From Lewinella sp. JB7 (GTDB lineage Bacteria; Bacteroidota; Bacteroidia; Chitinophagales; Saprospiraceae): a DNA stretch of 64,000 nucleotides. A model generated the notes under the pieces. The model worked only from the letters and a program-made list of their open reading frames with translations. It was not told where the DNA came from and searched no databases. Positions 51,262 through 60,075 of this stretch are shown here, one piece after another; the first letter of the stretch is position 1, and each line of letters opens with the position of its first letter. The translations under genes and the position numbers were made by a program. Location of the stretch: the NCBI RefSeq assembly GCF_024297185.1, contig NZ_JANCTD010000001.1, forward strand, positions 457,894-521,893. The letters are read 5' to 3'.

Positions 51262-52479
51262 TCAGCTTATGATTTGGGACGGGTCGGATTCTGATTTGAG
51301 TCGCCGGATGGCCTCCCCAGGACTGTAGCCGTAGCATTTACGGAAGGCGCGGTTGAAAGTGGACTTAGAATTGAAGCCCGAGTCGAGAGCCAGACTCAGG
51401 AAAGTGTGCCGCTCGTGCTCCCCACGGCGCAATTTTTCCGTGAATTCCCCGCAGCGAAAGGTGTTGACGTAATCGTTAAAGTTCTTCCCGAGGGATGAAT
51501 TGACCGCCCGACTAAGATCGGCCGCATTCGTTCCGATGCGTTCGGCCACTTCCCCCAGGCGCAAGTTGGGCTCCAGGTAATCACGGTGAACGCGCATGCG
51601 GGAATCGAGTTGGCGGAGAAGCTCCCGGTAATCCTCCTCCTTGTTTTTACTTTCCTGGTGGCGCCCTCCCGCCGAATCAAACCGCAAGGCACCCAGAGCC
51701 GCGGGGTCGGTAGCATAAAATTGGATGGCCGCCAAGTACATCAGGCCACTCAGACCGAAGTAATAGAACCACTGGTGGATGTAGGTGCCCTCCGTCAATC
51801 CGGCCAGCGCCACCTGAAGTAGGAATAAGCCGCCTAGGCCGATTACAAAGAGGTAAAGCGTAAGCCGCAGCCCCCTCAATTCCGCGGGCGTAGGATTGCT
51901 GAATTCGCGATTCAAATATTGCCGGTACAGACGATAGCCGCGGATAGTAACGAACAAGTAAAACGCTAACTGTACCCAAACGACCGCGGTTTCCAGGGTG
52001 TCGTACCATCCCAGCTGGCCGTGCAGGAATTCCTGGGCGGGTCCGCGGGTGCCGTGGAAGTACGTAAAAGCACGCCCGGAAAAGACGCGGTAGTAGCCGA
52101 CATCGTAAGCGAAGGCCGCGAGATAAGGCAGCAGCAGGATGAGCCACGGGAGGAAGTGGACCCAGTACCGGGGTGACCAGCGAAAATCCGTATTAGTCGT
52201 ACTGCGGAAGTACAGCCAGATCAAAGGTCCCAGCAGCGCCAGATTGTTCCACTTGACGTAGAACATAAGGGTCGTGCGCCAGTCGTGGCTATCGTACCAT
52301 CCCGCGAAACCCAGCATCCACTGGCTGATCAGTAGTCCTCCGGTGAGCAGGATATGGCCGGCAAACAGCTCGCTGATCCTCGATTCCCGCCGGGCGCGCG
52401 CGAGCAGCAGGATGGCGTACACCAAGGCCTGTACCGTGCCGAGCAGTAACAGCGAGGAATAGAGGTTGAACTGGAACAT
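51262..52479 (-). CDS. AraC-family regulator with multi-pass membrane N-terminus
   Basis: 405 aa. Residues 1-240 hold about seven hydrophobic helices (LLLLGTVQALVYAILLLARA, YLFVTIRGYRLY, LFVIGLGGLFLLQVALAG). A helical linker follows. The C-terminal HTH region (about 300-400) has two HTH motifs ending in LGKNFNDYVNTFRCGEF and FNSKSTFNRAFRKCYGYSPG, the signature end of the AraC family. This membrane-anchored AraC layout is frequent in Bacteroidota and senses envelope or small-molecule signals. Candidate targets are the adjacent lipoprotein or DUF genes. Confidence 0.9.
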   Translation of the reverse strand: MFQFNLYSSLLLLGTVQALVYAILLLARARRESRISELFAGHILLTGGLLISQWMLGFAGWYDSHDWRTTLMFYVKWNNLALLGPLIWLYFRSTTNTDFRWSPRYWVHFLPWLILLLPYLAAFAYDVGYYRVFSGRAFTYFHGTRGPAQEFLHGQLGWYDTLETAVVWVQLAFYLFVTIRGYRLYRQYLNREFSNPTPAELRGLRLTLYLFVIGLGGLFLLQVALAGLTEGTYIHQWFYYFGLSGLMYLAAIQFYATDPAALGALRFDSAGGRHQESKNKEEDYRELLRQLDSRMRVHRDYLEPNLRLGEVAERIGTNAADLSRAVNSSLGKNFNDYVNTFRCGEFTEKLRRGEHERHTFLSLALDSGFNSKSTFNRAFRKCYGYSPGEAIRRLKSESDPSQIIS

Positions 52480-52556
52480 GCCGAAACCAGGTGGTTTCGC
52501 ATAAGTTAATCAGTTCCTACAGGACCGGGGGGGCAAGACGACCGACCGGGCGGGAA

Positions 52557-52820
52557 TCAGTCCTCGAAGTCGAGCACCTTCCCGTCGAATCCGTATTCCA
52601 ACTCCATCTTGTCGCCGTTCACTTTGAACTCCACTTCGTAGTGGTCGTCGTCGACGTCCCACTCCACGTCGGTGGCTCCGGGATAGGCGGCGCGGAAGGC
52701 GGTCTCGATGGCGGCGGGGATGCCGTTGCCGGGGATATCGATGGTCTCCTCTTCGGTTTCGACGTTACCGCAGGCCAGCACGGCCACTATGAAGAAAAGG
52801 GTAGTGGCAAACTTGAGCAT
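52557..52820 (-). CDS. Small PepSY-like lipoprotein
   Basis: 87 aa from the ATG at 52820; earlier codons lack a signal peptide. Signal with Cys17 lipobox (IVAVLAC). The mature part AIETAFRAAYPGATDVEWDV and DHYEVEFKVNGDKMELEYG matches the PepSY-like (PF11396-type) fold. Very similar to the 77-aa protein at 55377-55610, so the two are paralogues. Function unknown. Confidence 0.8.
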   Translation of the reverse strand: MLKFATTLFFIVAVLACGNVETEEETIDIPGNGIPAAIETAFRAAYPGATDVEWDVDDDHYEVEFKVNGDKMELEYGFDGKVLDFED

Positions 52821-52895
52821 GTAAGGACTATTCTGGGGGTGAGCCGATGGGATCATGAAGATCGCATTCGGGGTTTCAACGCAAGAAGTGCCGCC

Positions 52896-53654
52896 TCATT
52901 GTTTGTTAACACTTTTCTCTACCAGCCAGACATTGCGGTAGAATAGTTCCGCCCCTTCAGCCTGCAGAGCGATTTTCCCCTTACCCAGAGCAACCCACTT
53001 TCCGGACCGCGGATCGGGGCGCTCCGACCCGGTGAGCTCATTCACCAGATGACCGTTCACGTAAAAGCGGGCCGTTGCGCCGTCCACCTCCATATCGATG
53101 GTGTTCCAGCCGGGCACCTCCCACGAGAAGCTCCGGGCAAACTTGGCGTAGCGCTCTCCGGCCCTTGTTTCCGGGTGTCCGGAAGAAGCGAAATTATGGG
53201 CGTCGGGATGCAGGGTCGACGTGGCGCGGGCTCCGATCAGCCAGGCATCGCCGGTATCGCCCTCCTGAATCTGGCACTCCAGTCCGCTGGGCCAGAAGAT
53301 TCCGGTGTCGAACACGTGAAAGAGTACGCCGGCATCCCGAACCGCGTCCGTCCGGGGCGCGAATTTTTTCTCCCCCCACCGGTACTCCACATGGAGGTGG
53401 TAGCGCTCGTATTCCGCGTCCGTCACCAGGGCGGCGAAGGGTTGCCGCGATCCATCGGGCGCGTGAGCCATCACGTGGAGGGAGCCGCCCTCGTAGGCGA
53501 ACAAGTCCTGCTCCGCTACGGGCACGGCACCCCGCTCCTGCACGATCACCTGCCAGCCGGTCAGACCGCTATCCGTCAGCAGGTAAGTAGTATCCTGGGC
53601 GGATGCGGAAGCGGTGATCGTGGCGGTCAGGAACAGAATGGTGGATAGGCGCAT
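52896..53654 (-). CDS. DUF1080 (3-keto-disaccharide hydrolase-like) secreted protein
   Basis: 252 aa from the ATG at 53654, with a Sec signal (STILFLTATITASASA). DUF1080 jelly-roll: LTDSGLTGWQVI, YHLHVEYRWGEKKFAPRTDAVRDAG, VFDTGIFWPSGLECQIQEGDTGD and WNTIDMEVDGATARFYVNG. Such proteins act on 3-keto-glycosides or similar sugar derivatives, or simply bind carbohydrate. A DUF885 enzyme gene diverges from it (55-base gap). Confidence 0.85.
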   Translation of the reverse strand: MRLSTILFLTATITASASAQDTTYLLTDSGLTGWQVIVQERGAVPVAEQDLFAYEGGSLHVMAHAPDGSRQPFAALVTDAEYERYHLHVEYRWGEKKFAPRTDAVRDAGVLFHVFDTGIFWPSGLECQIQEGDTGDAWLIGARATSTLHPDAHNFASSGHPETRAGERYAKFARSFSWEVPGWNTIDMEVDGATARFYVNGHLVNELTGSERPDPRSGKWVALGKGKIALQAEGAELFYRNVWLVEKSVNKQ

Positions 53655-53709
53655 ACGTATATAGGTCTGGCGAAAAGTATCTTCCACACAAGTTAAGCCC
53701 CTACTACCT

Positions 53710-55380
53710 ATGCGCCTTCTGATCCTTCTTTGTTGTTGTTCCATCCTGCACGGGCAGTCGGATTCCGTACGCCTCGTCCGGGTACTGGAGGACTACGCCG
53801 GCTACGGACGATCCGACTCCACTAATCTCTGGGGCTTAGCGACCGACGCTACGGTTGCCGCCGACATTGCTTTTCTGGACGATCTCCGCTCCCGCGTCCC
53901 CGCCCCGGAAAGCCTCTCCTCCGCCCAGCGAATCGACCGGGCGCTGCTCGCCTTCGTCCTGGACGACCGCCTCTACCGCCTGCGCTTCGGGCATCACCTA
54001 TTTCCGCTGGACGCCGAGGGGGGATTTCTCGCCTCCGTGATCTACCGGGTCAGCGGGCGCCGAATCCGGACGGAGGAAGACTACGCCGATTACCTGACCC
54101 GCCTGCGCGCGCTGCCGCAATTTTTCGCCGGACAGCAGGTCAATATGGAGCGGGGGCTGGCCGCGGGGAAGACCAACCCCCGCCTCGTGGTCGAGCGCAA
54201 TATCGAACTCATCGACCGCACGCTGGCGACCGGGGCTGAGCAGAGCATGTTCGTAAATCCGGTGGCCGACCACGAAGCCCGCACGGCCGAAGTGCATAAG
54301 CTGGTGCGCGACACGCTCTACCCCGCCTACGCCCGGCTGGGTAACTTTTTGCGCGACGATTACCTCCCCGCCCTGCCCGCGGGCATCGGCATTTCCGGAA
54401 TTACCGACGGAAAGGAGTTTTACCGCCAGCGCGTCCGCTTCTACACCACGACCGAACTGACGCCCGAGGAAGTCTTCGCTACGGGGGAGGCGGAGGTGGC
54501 CCGCATCCGGACGGAGATGGACGAAATTATTGCGCGCACGGGGTTTTCCGGCACCTACGCCGAGTTCCTTGAATTCTTGCGTACGGATCCGCAGTTTTAT
54601 GCCGATACCCCGCAGGCGCTGTTGGACCGGGCCGCCTGGATCACGAACCGTATTCAGACCGAGATGCCGCGGTACTTCACGAAACTCCCGCGCATGCCGC
54701 TGGTGGTTGCTCCGGTACCCGCGGCGCTGGCTCCTAACTATACGGGCGGGCGGTACAGTCCGGGCTCCTCCGACAACCGCCGCGCCGGACAATTCTGGGT
54801 GAATACCTACGACCTGCCTAGTCGACCGCTCTATACGCTGCCCGCCCTGGCGCTGCACGAGGGGGTACCCGGCCACCATACGCAGATGATGCTGGCCGCG
54901 GAACTGGAAGCCGTATCGGATTTTCGCCGCGACCTCTACCTCTCCGCCTTCGGGGAGGGGTGGGCGCTGTACGGCGAGTATCTGGGGGAGGAGATGGGCG
55001 TTTACGCGACGGACTACGAGAAGTTCGGCCGTCTGACCTACGAGATGTGGCGGGCGTGCCGCCTGGTGGTCGATCCGGGGATGCACTACTTCGGCTGGTC
55101 GCGGGAACGGGCGGTGGCCTACATGGCCGACCATACGGCCCTGTCGCTGCGGGAAGTGAATTCCGAGATCGACCGCTACATCGGTTGGCCCGGGCAGGCC
55201 GTATCCTACAAGATGGGGGAGCTTACGATCCGGCGCCTACGCAAAGAGGCCGAAGCCGCCCTGGGGGACAACTTCGACCTCGCTGAATTTCATAACCTTA
55301 TCCTGGCCGACGGCGCCGTCACTATGTCCCTACTGGAACGAAGGGTGCGGGCGTACATCGACCGGGGCGGGCGGAATTAG
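53710..55380 (+). CDS. DUF885 family exported metallo-hydrolase
   Basis: 556 aa with a short signal (MRLLILLCCCSILHG; Cys8-10 may allow lipidation). DUF885 architecture: PNYTGGRYSPGSSDNRRAGQ, ALHEGVPGHHTQMMLAAELE (HEGxPGHH at about 383-390, the metal site), FGEGWALYGEYLGEEMGVY, REVNSEIDRYIGWPGQAVSYKMGE. Probably a periplasmic peptidase- or hydrolase-like enzyme; the substrate is not known. The stop codon overlaps the stop region of the convergent PepSY-like gene by 4 bases. Confidence 0.9.
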   Translation: MRLLILLCCCSILHGQSDSVRLVRVLEDYAGYGRSDSTNLWGLATDATVAADIAFLDDLRSRVPAPESLSSAQRIDRALLAFVLDDRLYRLRFGHHLFPLDAEGGFLASVIYRVSGRRIRTEEDYADYLTRLRALPQFFAGQQVNMERGLAAGKTNPRLVVERNIELIDRTLATGAEQSMFVNPVADHEARTAEVHKLVRDTLYPAYARLGNFLRDDYLPALPAGIGISGITDGKEFYRQRVRFYTTTELTPEEVFATGEAEVARIRTEMDEIIARTGFSGTYAEFLEFLRTDPQFYADTPQALLDRAAWITNRIQTEMPRYFTKLPRMPLVVAPVPAALAPNYTGGRYSPGSSDNRRAGQFWVNTYDLPSRPLYTLPALALHEGVPGHHTQMMLAAELEAVSDFRRDLYLSAFGEGWALYGEYLGEEMGVYATDYEKFGRLTYEMWRACRLVVDPGMHYFGWSRERAVAYMADHTALSLREVNSEIDRYIGWPGQAVSYKMGELTIRRLRKEAEAALGDNFDLAEFHNLILADGAVTMSLLERRVRAYIDRGGRN

Positions 55381-55610
55381 TCTTCCATTACTTCGCCGGT
55401 AGCGGTGTACTCGACTTCCATTTCTTCGCCGTTCATTTCGAATTCGACTTCGTAGTGGTCGTCGTCCTGTGACCATTCTACATCGGTGGCTCCGGGGTAA
55501 GCGGCCTGAAAAGCGCTCTGAACGGCGGCGGGTACTTCGACGGCTTCGGCGGTTTCGGCACAACCGAGGAAGGCGAAAGCAAGCAGGGCGGTAGTGGTAA
55601 GTTTGATCAT
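55377..55610 (-). CDS. Small PepSY-like lipoprotein (second paralogue)
   Basis: 77 aa from the ATG at 55610. Lipobox AFLGC with Cys16. Mature domain AVQSAFQAAYPGATDVEWSQ and DHYEVEFEMNGEEMEVEY, closely matching the 87-aa protein at 52557-52820. Two copies about 2.5 kb apart flank the DUF1080/DUF885 pair. Convergent with DUF885, ends overlapping by 4 bases. Confidence 0.8.
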   Translation of the reverse strand: MIKLTTTALLAFAFLGCAETAEAVEVPAAVQSAFQAAYPGATDVEWSQDDDHYEVEFEMNGEEMEVEYTATGEVMED

Positions 55611-55805
55611 AATGCGGGTAGTTGGTTGATGTAATGCGATACGGCAGCGGGGCCATAGGGGCGGGTCCGCGGGTGCCGTGTTCTCTGGTTCAACAGCTAA
55701 GGTATGGGAATGTGCGCGGTTTACCGCCGGTGGAAGACCGGGCTGGTGTATCATCCGCCGCAAAGGAGTGTAACACTTTTACGGGCGGCCGCATAAAGGC
55801 GTACT

Positions 55806-56837
55806 ATGCGACACACTTACCTTCCACTTCTCCTCCTTTTCATTCTTTGTTCCACCCTCGCGCACGCCCAGATCAGGCGCAAGGGCCAGCTGATTCGTCT
55901 GGAATCTACCCACACGGTGATCTCCCCCCAGGATATCGCTCCGCCGGCGTCGGTGAGTTCCATCTACCGCAACCTGCCCGGGGACGGGACCGTCATTCGA
56001 TTGCGCGGGAACTACGGGGTAGCCGTCCGCGACCGACTGGTGGTCGGCGGGACGGGAGCCTTCAATACTAGTCTGGGCAACGGCGGCGGCGGATCGGACG
56101 TTCGCGTGGCGCCTTACGTGCGGTATTACCCCGTAGAATCCGACCAACTGCAGGGGTTCGGCCAAGTCAGTACTGACATAGCGTACGATGCGGCGCAATT
56201 CACCGCACTGGAAACCGTCACCGCGACGGTGGGCATTCAGTACGATCTGGGAAACAATCAGTTGCTGACGCCCACGCTGAATTATCGGGTGGGGGAGGGG
56301 CCGAACACTTTTGGCTTTGGCGTAGGCATCGAGACCTACCTCACTCCCCCGGGCATCGTTGTTTCCCCCATCGATACGCTGGAGCCGGGTGATTGGATGC
56401 TCGGCGGACAGGTTGCCAGCTTCCGCTCTTCGGAATTTCGCAATGACGTCAATGTCCAGTTGGGCGGTCACTATTTCACCAGCTCCCGCTTTGCCGTAGC
56501 GGGCCAGGCGGGCATCGCCCGGCAGTCCTACGACCTGGGCGGGGGGAACTACGTCTGGCGGGACCTCAATCTGGCTGTCGGAGGGCGGTACTACCTGAAC
56601 GAGGGCCAGCAGCGCCTTTGGTTCGTCGATGCCGGCGTCGGTAGGGTGTGGACCGGCGACGGCAGTAGCGGAGATGGGGGCGACGACCGCAACTTTTCCT
56701 ACCTCACGGGGGGTGCCGGCGTGCAGTGCTTCGCGGCCGGTAATCTGGCGGTCGAGGCCGGTCCGCAGCTGCGCTTCCGACTTGACGACAACACCTTGGT
56801 GCCCGGTCTCAATTTCGGCGTCCGGGGCATACGGTGA
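55806..56837 (+). CDS. Probable outer-membrane beta-barrel protein
   Basis: 343 aa with a Sec signal (TYLPLLLLFILCSTLAHA). The mature sequence shows alternating strands with turns: GVAVRDRLVVGGTGAFNTS, VRVAPYVRYYPVESDQL, ATVGIQYDLGNNQL, NVQLGGHYFTSSRFAVAGQ and ending VEAGPQLRFRLDDNTL, as in small Bacteroidota outer-membrane barrels. No specific family recognised. It ends 11 bases before the first repeat of the array downstream. Confidence 0.75.
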   Translation: MRHTYLPLLLLFILCSTLAHAQIRRKGQLIRLESTHTVISPQDIAPPASVSSIYRNLPGDGTVIRLRGNYGVAVRDRLVVGGTGAFNTSLGNGGGGSDVRVAPYVRYYPVESDQLQGFGQVSTDIAYDAAQFTALETVTATVGIQYDLGNNQLLTPTLNYRVGEGPNTFGFGVGIETYLTPPGIVVSPIDTLEPGDWMLGGQVASFRSSEFRNDVNVQLGGHYFTSSRFAVAGQAGIARQSYDLGGGNYVWRDLNLAVGGRYYLNEGQQRLWFVDAGVGRVWTGDGSSGDGGDDRNFSYLTGGAGVQCFAAGNLAVEAGPQLRFRLDDNTLVPGLNFGVRGIR

Positions 56838-56848
56838 CGAACGCACTA

Positions 56849-57187
56849 CGTGTAGCGACGACTTTAGTCGTGCGGCTGTACGTGCCGACCATTATTATTT
56901 CCTATTCGTACGTGTAGGGACGACTTTGGTCGTCCGGCTGTGCCGCGCACCTACCCCATAGTCGTCCATACGAGCGTGTAGCGACGACTTTAGTCGTGCG
57001 GCTGTACGTACCGACATAATTATATCCCAAATGAACATGTAGCGACGACTTCGGTCATCCGGCTGTACCGAGCACCTACCCTACAGTCGTCACGTGTAGC
57101 GACGACTTTAGTCGTCCGGCTGTACGTGCCGTACCATTATTCTTTCCTATTCGCACATGTAGGGACGACTTCGGTCGCCCAGCTGTG
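56849..57187. repeat. Hairpin-element array, left block: six copies, about 57-64 bp apart
   Basis: Elements of the form TGTAG(C/G)GACGACTTTAGTCGT begin at about 56849, 56911, 56975, 57036, 57093 and 57156. The core GACGACT-TT-AGTCGTC is a perfect 7+2+7 hairpin in the best copies. Copies 1, 3 and 5 are followed by an AT-rich tail, and 2, 4 and 6 by a GCGCACCTACC tail, so the real unit is a dimer of about 120 bp, three times over. No gene inside. Confidence 0.8.
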
Positions 57188-57261
57188 CCGCGCACAAATC
57201 ACATCCATCTTCCTGGTCAAAAATCTCCCTGTTTAGTCTTCGTACGGCCAGGTAGGTCAGA

Positions 57262-57553
57262 CAGCATGACGGCTCAAGCCGTCGCTACACGTAGAACTGT
57301 ATGGGTGGAAAGCAGCGTGACGGCTCAAGCCGTCGCTACACGCAGAACCGCATGGGTGGAAAGCAGCATGACGGCTCAAGCCGTCGCTACACGTAGAACT
57401 GTATGGGTGGAAAGCAGCGTGACGGCTCAAGCCGTCGCTACACGTAGAACTGCACGGGTGGAAAGCAGCGTGACGGCTCAAGCCGTCGCTACGCGTAAAA
57501 CCGCATGGATGGAAAGCAGCGTGACGGCTCAAGCCGTCGCTACACGTAGAACT
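57262..57553. repeat. Hairpin-element array, right block: six exact 51-bp periods, inverted relative to the left block
   Basis: The hairpin GACGGCT-CA-AGCCGTC recurs at 57268, 57319, 57370, 57421, 57472 and 57523, every 51 bases, with TCGCTACACGTAGAAC after it. Its reverse complement ACGTGTAGCGACGGCTT matches the left-block element ACGTGTAGCGACGACTT, so both blocks are one family in opposite orientation. Stem bases differ in compensating pairs (AC/GT against GC/GC). Because 51 is divisible by three, the array forms a long open frame with a 17-aa repeat, but no start context or family supports translation. Confidence 0.85.
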
Positions 57554-57600
57554 TGCGGTAGTCCGTACCTCTTGATACCTTTTCCCCCTGATCCTATCCC

Positions 57601-58650
57601 ATGAACGATTCTCTCGACCTACTCGCTCGCCTCATCGAAACTCCATCCCTCAGCCGACAGGAAGACCGGACGGCCGACCTGATCGAGCACTACCTAGGTG
57701 ATCTGGGCCTCATCCCCCACCGCCACGGCAACAACGTATGGATCAGGAGCCGGCAGTGGCGCGACGATCGTCCGACCATCCTGCTCAATAGTCACCACGA
57801 TACGGTGAAACCGGCGGCCGGCTATACCCGCGACCCCCACCGGGCGGAGGTGGTCGACGGCAAACTCTACGGGCTGGGCAGCAACGATGCCGGCGGTGCC
57901 CTGGTCAGCCTCATCGCTGCCTTCGTAGCCTTGGAAAACGACACGACCCTGAACGGCAACCTCATACTCGCCGCCACCGCGGAAGAAGAGATCAGTGGAC
58001 CCAACGGTATTGCGGCCCTGCTGCCCCTGCTGCCGCCCATCGACGCCGGCATCGTGGGTGAGCCGACCCTACTGGACCTGGCCGTCGCCGAGCGCGGCCT
58101 CGTCGTCATCGACGGAGAGACCCGGGGAAAGAGCGGTCACGCCGCCCGGAAGGAAGGAATAAATGCCCTGTACTTGGCCCTTGACGACATCGCCGCCATC
58201 CGCGATTACGCCTTCGTGCGCCCGGGCGAGCAACTGGGCCCGACCGGCGCTGCCGTCACCGTCATCGCTTCCGGCACCCAGCACAACGTAGTCCCCGATC
58301 GCTGCACTTTCGTCGTAGACTTGCGTGTCAATGAAGCCTACACCAACGAGGAGGCGGTGGCCGAATTACAATCGGTATGCAAGAGCGCGAAATTGACCCC
58401 GCGGAGCCTACGGCTGCAGTCGAGCTACATCCGCCCGGACCACCCCCTGCTGCGGGCGGCCATGCGCGCGCGTCCGGAAGCCAGAACGTACGGATCACCC
58501 ACGCTCAGCGACCAGGCCCTAATGCCCTTCACGACGCTGAAGGTCGGCCCCGGCGATAGTGCTCGCAGCCATACGGCGGATGAGTTCATCTACGTCCGCG
58601 AGATCGAGGAAGCCACGGACTTCTACGTGGCCCTGTTACGAAACCTTTAA
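57601..58650 (+). CDS. M20-family deacetylase, probably N-acetyl(succinyl)ornithine deacetylase (ArgE'-like)
   Basis: 349 aa. M20/ArgE family, with two metal-binding groups: LLNSHHDTV (His/Asp), GSNDAGGA (bridging Asp), TAEEEISG (Glu), GEPTLLD (Glu) and the C-terminal SHTADEF (His). In Bacteroidota, arginine synthesis uses an ArgE'-type enzyme on acetylated or succinylated ornithine, and this short form fits. Neighbouring arginine genes are not in the window, so the substrate remains probable only. Followed 118 bases later by a strong terminator. Confidence 0.82.
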   Translation: MNDSLDLLARLIETPSLSRQEDRTADLIEHYLGDLGLIPHRHGNNVWIRSRQWRDDRPTILLNSHHDTVKPAAGYTRDPHRAEVVDGKLYGLGSNDAGGALVSLIAAFVALENDTTLNGNLILAATAEEEISGPNGIAALLPLLPPIDAGIVGEPTLLDLAVAERGLVVIDGETRGKSGHAARKEGINALYLALDDIAAIRDYAFVRPGEQLGPTGAAVTVIASGTQHNVVPDRCTFVVDLRVNEAYTNEEAVAELQSVCKSAKLTPRSLRLQSSYIRPDHPLLRAAMRARPEARTYGSPTLSDQALMPFTTLKVGPGDSARSHTADEFIYVREIEEATDFYVALLRNL

Positions 58651-58767
58651 AATAAATTTACCGGGCAGGCAGCGCATCACCACGGACCGCCGTTCTAGGG
58701 TCAGTTTTGATGATGGTAACAGCAGCCTCACTTTATTCTCACTAGATCAACATTGGCTGTAACGTAA

Positions 58768-58808
58768 AGAGGGGAAAACGGACGTACCGTTTTCCCCTCT
58801 CGTTTTTT
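58768..58808 (+). terminator. Intrinsic terminator between convergent genes
   Basis: Perfect 14-bp stem AGAGGGGAAAACGG (58768-58781) / CCGTTTTCCCCTCT (58787-58800) with a 5-base loop, followed on the plus strand by T6 (58803-58808). It closes the deacetylase transcript; the minus-strand Bax-inhibitor gene ends 15 bases away and could use the same hairpin with a weaker T-run. Confidence 0.88.
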
Positions 58809-58822
58809 ATGCCCGGTCGCGC

Positions 58823-59590
58823 TTAGTCGCGGTTCATCACCGACAGCAGGCGCAGCACCTCGATGTAAAGCCAGACCAGGGTCACTATCAGACCCATGGC
58901 GCAAAACCACTCCATATACTTGGGCGACCGCATGGCCGCTCCCCGCTCGATGTTGTCGAAGTCGAGCAGCAGGTTCAGGGTAGCGATCAGAATGATGAAG
59001 AGACTGATGCCGATGCCGATCAGACCACCCTCGTGCAAAAAGGGTACGCTCATGCCGAAGAAACTTAACCCAATGCTGATCAGGTAGACCAGGGCAATAC
59101 CGCCCGTAGCCATCACGATGCCGGTGCGGAACTTATCCGTCACCTTGATCAGACCCGCCTTGTAGGTAAAGAGCATGGCAAAGAGCAGCGCTATGGTGAT
59201 CATAACCGCGTTGAAGGCAATACCCACCCCGAAGCCGGCCACGTAGATGGACGTTACCGAACCCACGAAGAGACCCTCCAGGAGGGCGTAGATGGGTGCC
59301 AGGGTGCCGGACAGTTTCGGCTTAGCGGCCATAATGAACACGAGTACGAGTCCGCCGATGGCACCGCCCCACATGAAGAGGCTGCTGGGGTAAAAGAAGG
59401 AATACAGCGCCGTGGCCAGTACGAGCAGGCCGAGGAGCAGAGTCTTGTTGACGGCACCGGAGACGGTCATGACGTTGTCTTCCGCGCGCGTAATGAAACC
59501 GCCGTCGAGCGGTCGCTGGGCCGATTTAGCCAGTCGCTCCTCACTCAGGATGGGGTTACTGGATTGTTTGAAACGATCGGATAAGGACAT
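58823..59590 (-). CDS. Bax inhibitor-1/YccA-family membrane protein
   Basis: 255 aa with about seven hydrophobic helices from residue 48 (TLLLGLLVLATALYSFFY, MWGGAIGGLVLVFIMAA, AVMITIALLFAMLFTY, GIVMATGGIALVYLISIGLSFF, IGISLFIILIATLNLLLDF). The last segment, DFDNIERGAAM...YMEWFCAMGLIVTLVWLYIEVL, is the BI-1 family signature (DFxxIExG, YMEW). Cytoplasmic N-terminus rich in charged residues. Family members modulate ion leak and stress sensitivity. Single gene. Confidence 0.92.
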   Translation of the reverse strand: MSLSDRFKQSSNPILSEERLAKSAQRPLDGGFITRAEDNVMTVSGAVNKTLLLGLLVLATALYSFFYPSSLFMWGGAIGGLVLVFIMAAKPKLSGTLAPIYALLEGLFVGSVTSIYVAGFGVGIAFNAVMITIALLFAMLFTYKAGLIKVTDKFRTGIVMATGGIALVYLISIGLSFFGMSVPFLHEGGLIGIGISLFIILIATLNLLLDFDNIERGAAMRSPKYMEWFCAMGLIVTLVWLYIEVLRLLSVMNRD

Positions 59591-59643
59591 GTAGATAAGA
59601 TTAGTTAATCAATAAAACGCCTGACGGCAAAAGTCGTTCTACC

Positions 59644-60066
59644 TCACACGAAATACTGCACCGCCAACTCGTACCCCCGCAGGCCGAATCCCACGATCAC
59701 GCCCTCGCATACCGGCGACAAAAAGGAATGGTGGCGAAAGGCCTCCCGCTTGTGGACGTTACTGATGTGCACCTCGATCACCGGGGTCTCGATGGCCGCC
59801 ACGGCATCCGCCAGGGCAACGCTGGTGTGAGTATAAGCGCCCGCGTTCAGTACGATACCGTCGTAACTCCAGCCAATCTCGTGCAGCTTGTCCAGCAGTT
59901 CACCTTCGTGGTTGCTCTGGAAGTAGCTGAGTTCCACGTCCGAGTCCACGAACTTACCCTTCAGGTGGATCATAAAGTCGTCGAAGGTATCTTCTCCGTA
60001 GATCTCCGGCTGGCGCCGTCCGAGCAGGTTGAGGTTGGGACCGTTGATGATCATGACTTGGAGCAT
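59644..60066 (-). CDS. aroQ: 3-dehydroquinate dehydratase, type II
   Basis: 140 aa from the ATG at 60066. Catalyses the third step of the shikimate pathway. Signature NGPNLNLLGRRQPEIYG with the N-terminal Tyr lid, QSNHEGELLDKLHE, LNAGAYTHTSVALADA and EVHISNVHKREAFRHHS (the catalytic His-Arg loop). Normal length and forms the usual small dodecamer family. An upstream in-frame extension to 60192 comes from a low-complexity leader and lacks family similarity. Single gene. Confidence 0.96.
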   Translation of the reverse strand: MLQVMIINGPNLNLLGRRQPEIYGEDTFDDFMIHLKGKFVDSDVELSYFQSNHEGELLDKLHEIGWSYDGIVLNAGAYTHTSVALADAVAAIETPVIEVHISNVHKREAFRHHSFLSPVCEGVIVGFGLRGYELAVQYFV

Positions 60067-60075
60067 GGGGTAGGA

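Noticed and set aside
55779-56846. 355-codon frame opposite the outer-membrane protein
   Set aside because: The plus-strand frame has a signal peptide and barrel pattern; the opposite frame is featureless.
57262-57553. Possible CRISPR array
   Set aside because: The period is exact but the whole unit is repeated with few changes, spacers are not unique, and no cas genes are nearby.
57185-57604. Open frame of about 139 codons across the right hairpin array
   Set aside because: It consists almost entirely of the 51-bp repeat and ends at the deacetylase start. No signal, start context or family support; hairpin conservation explains the pattern better.
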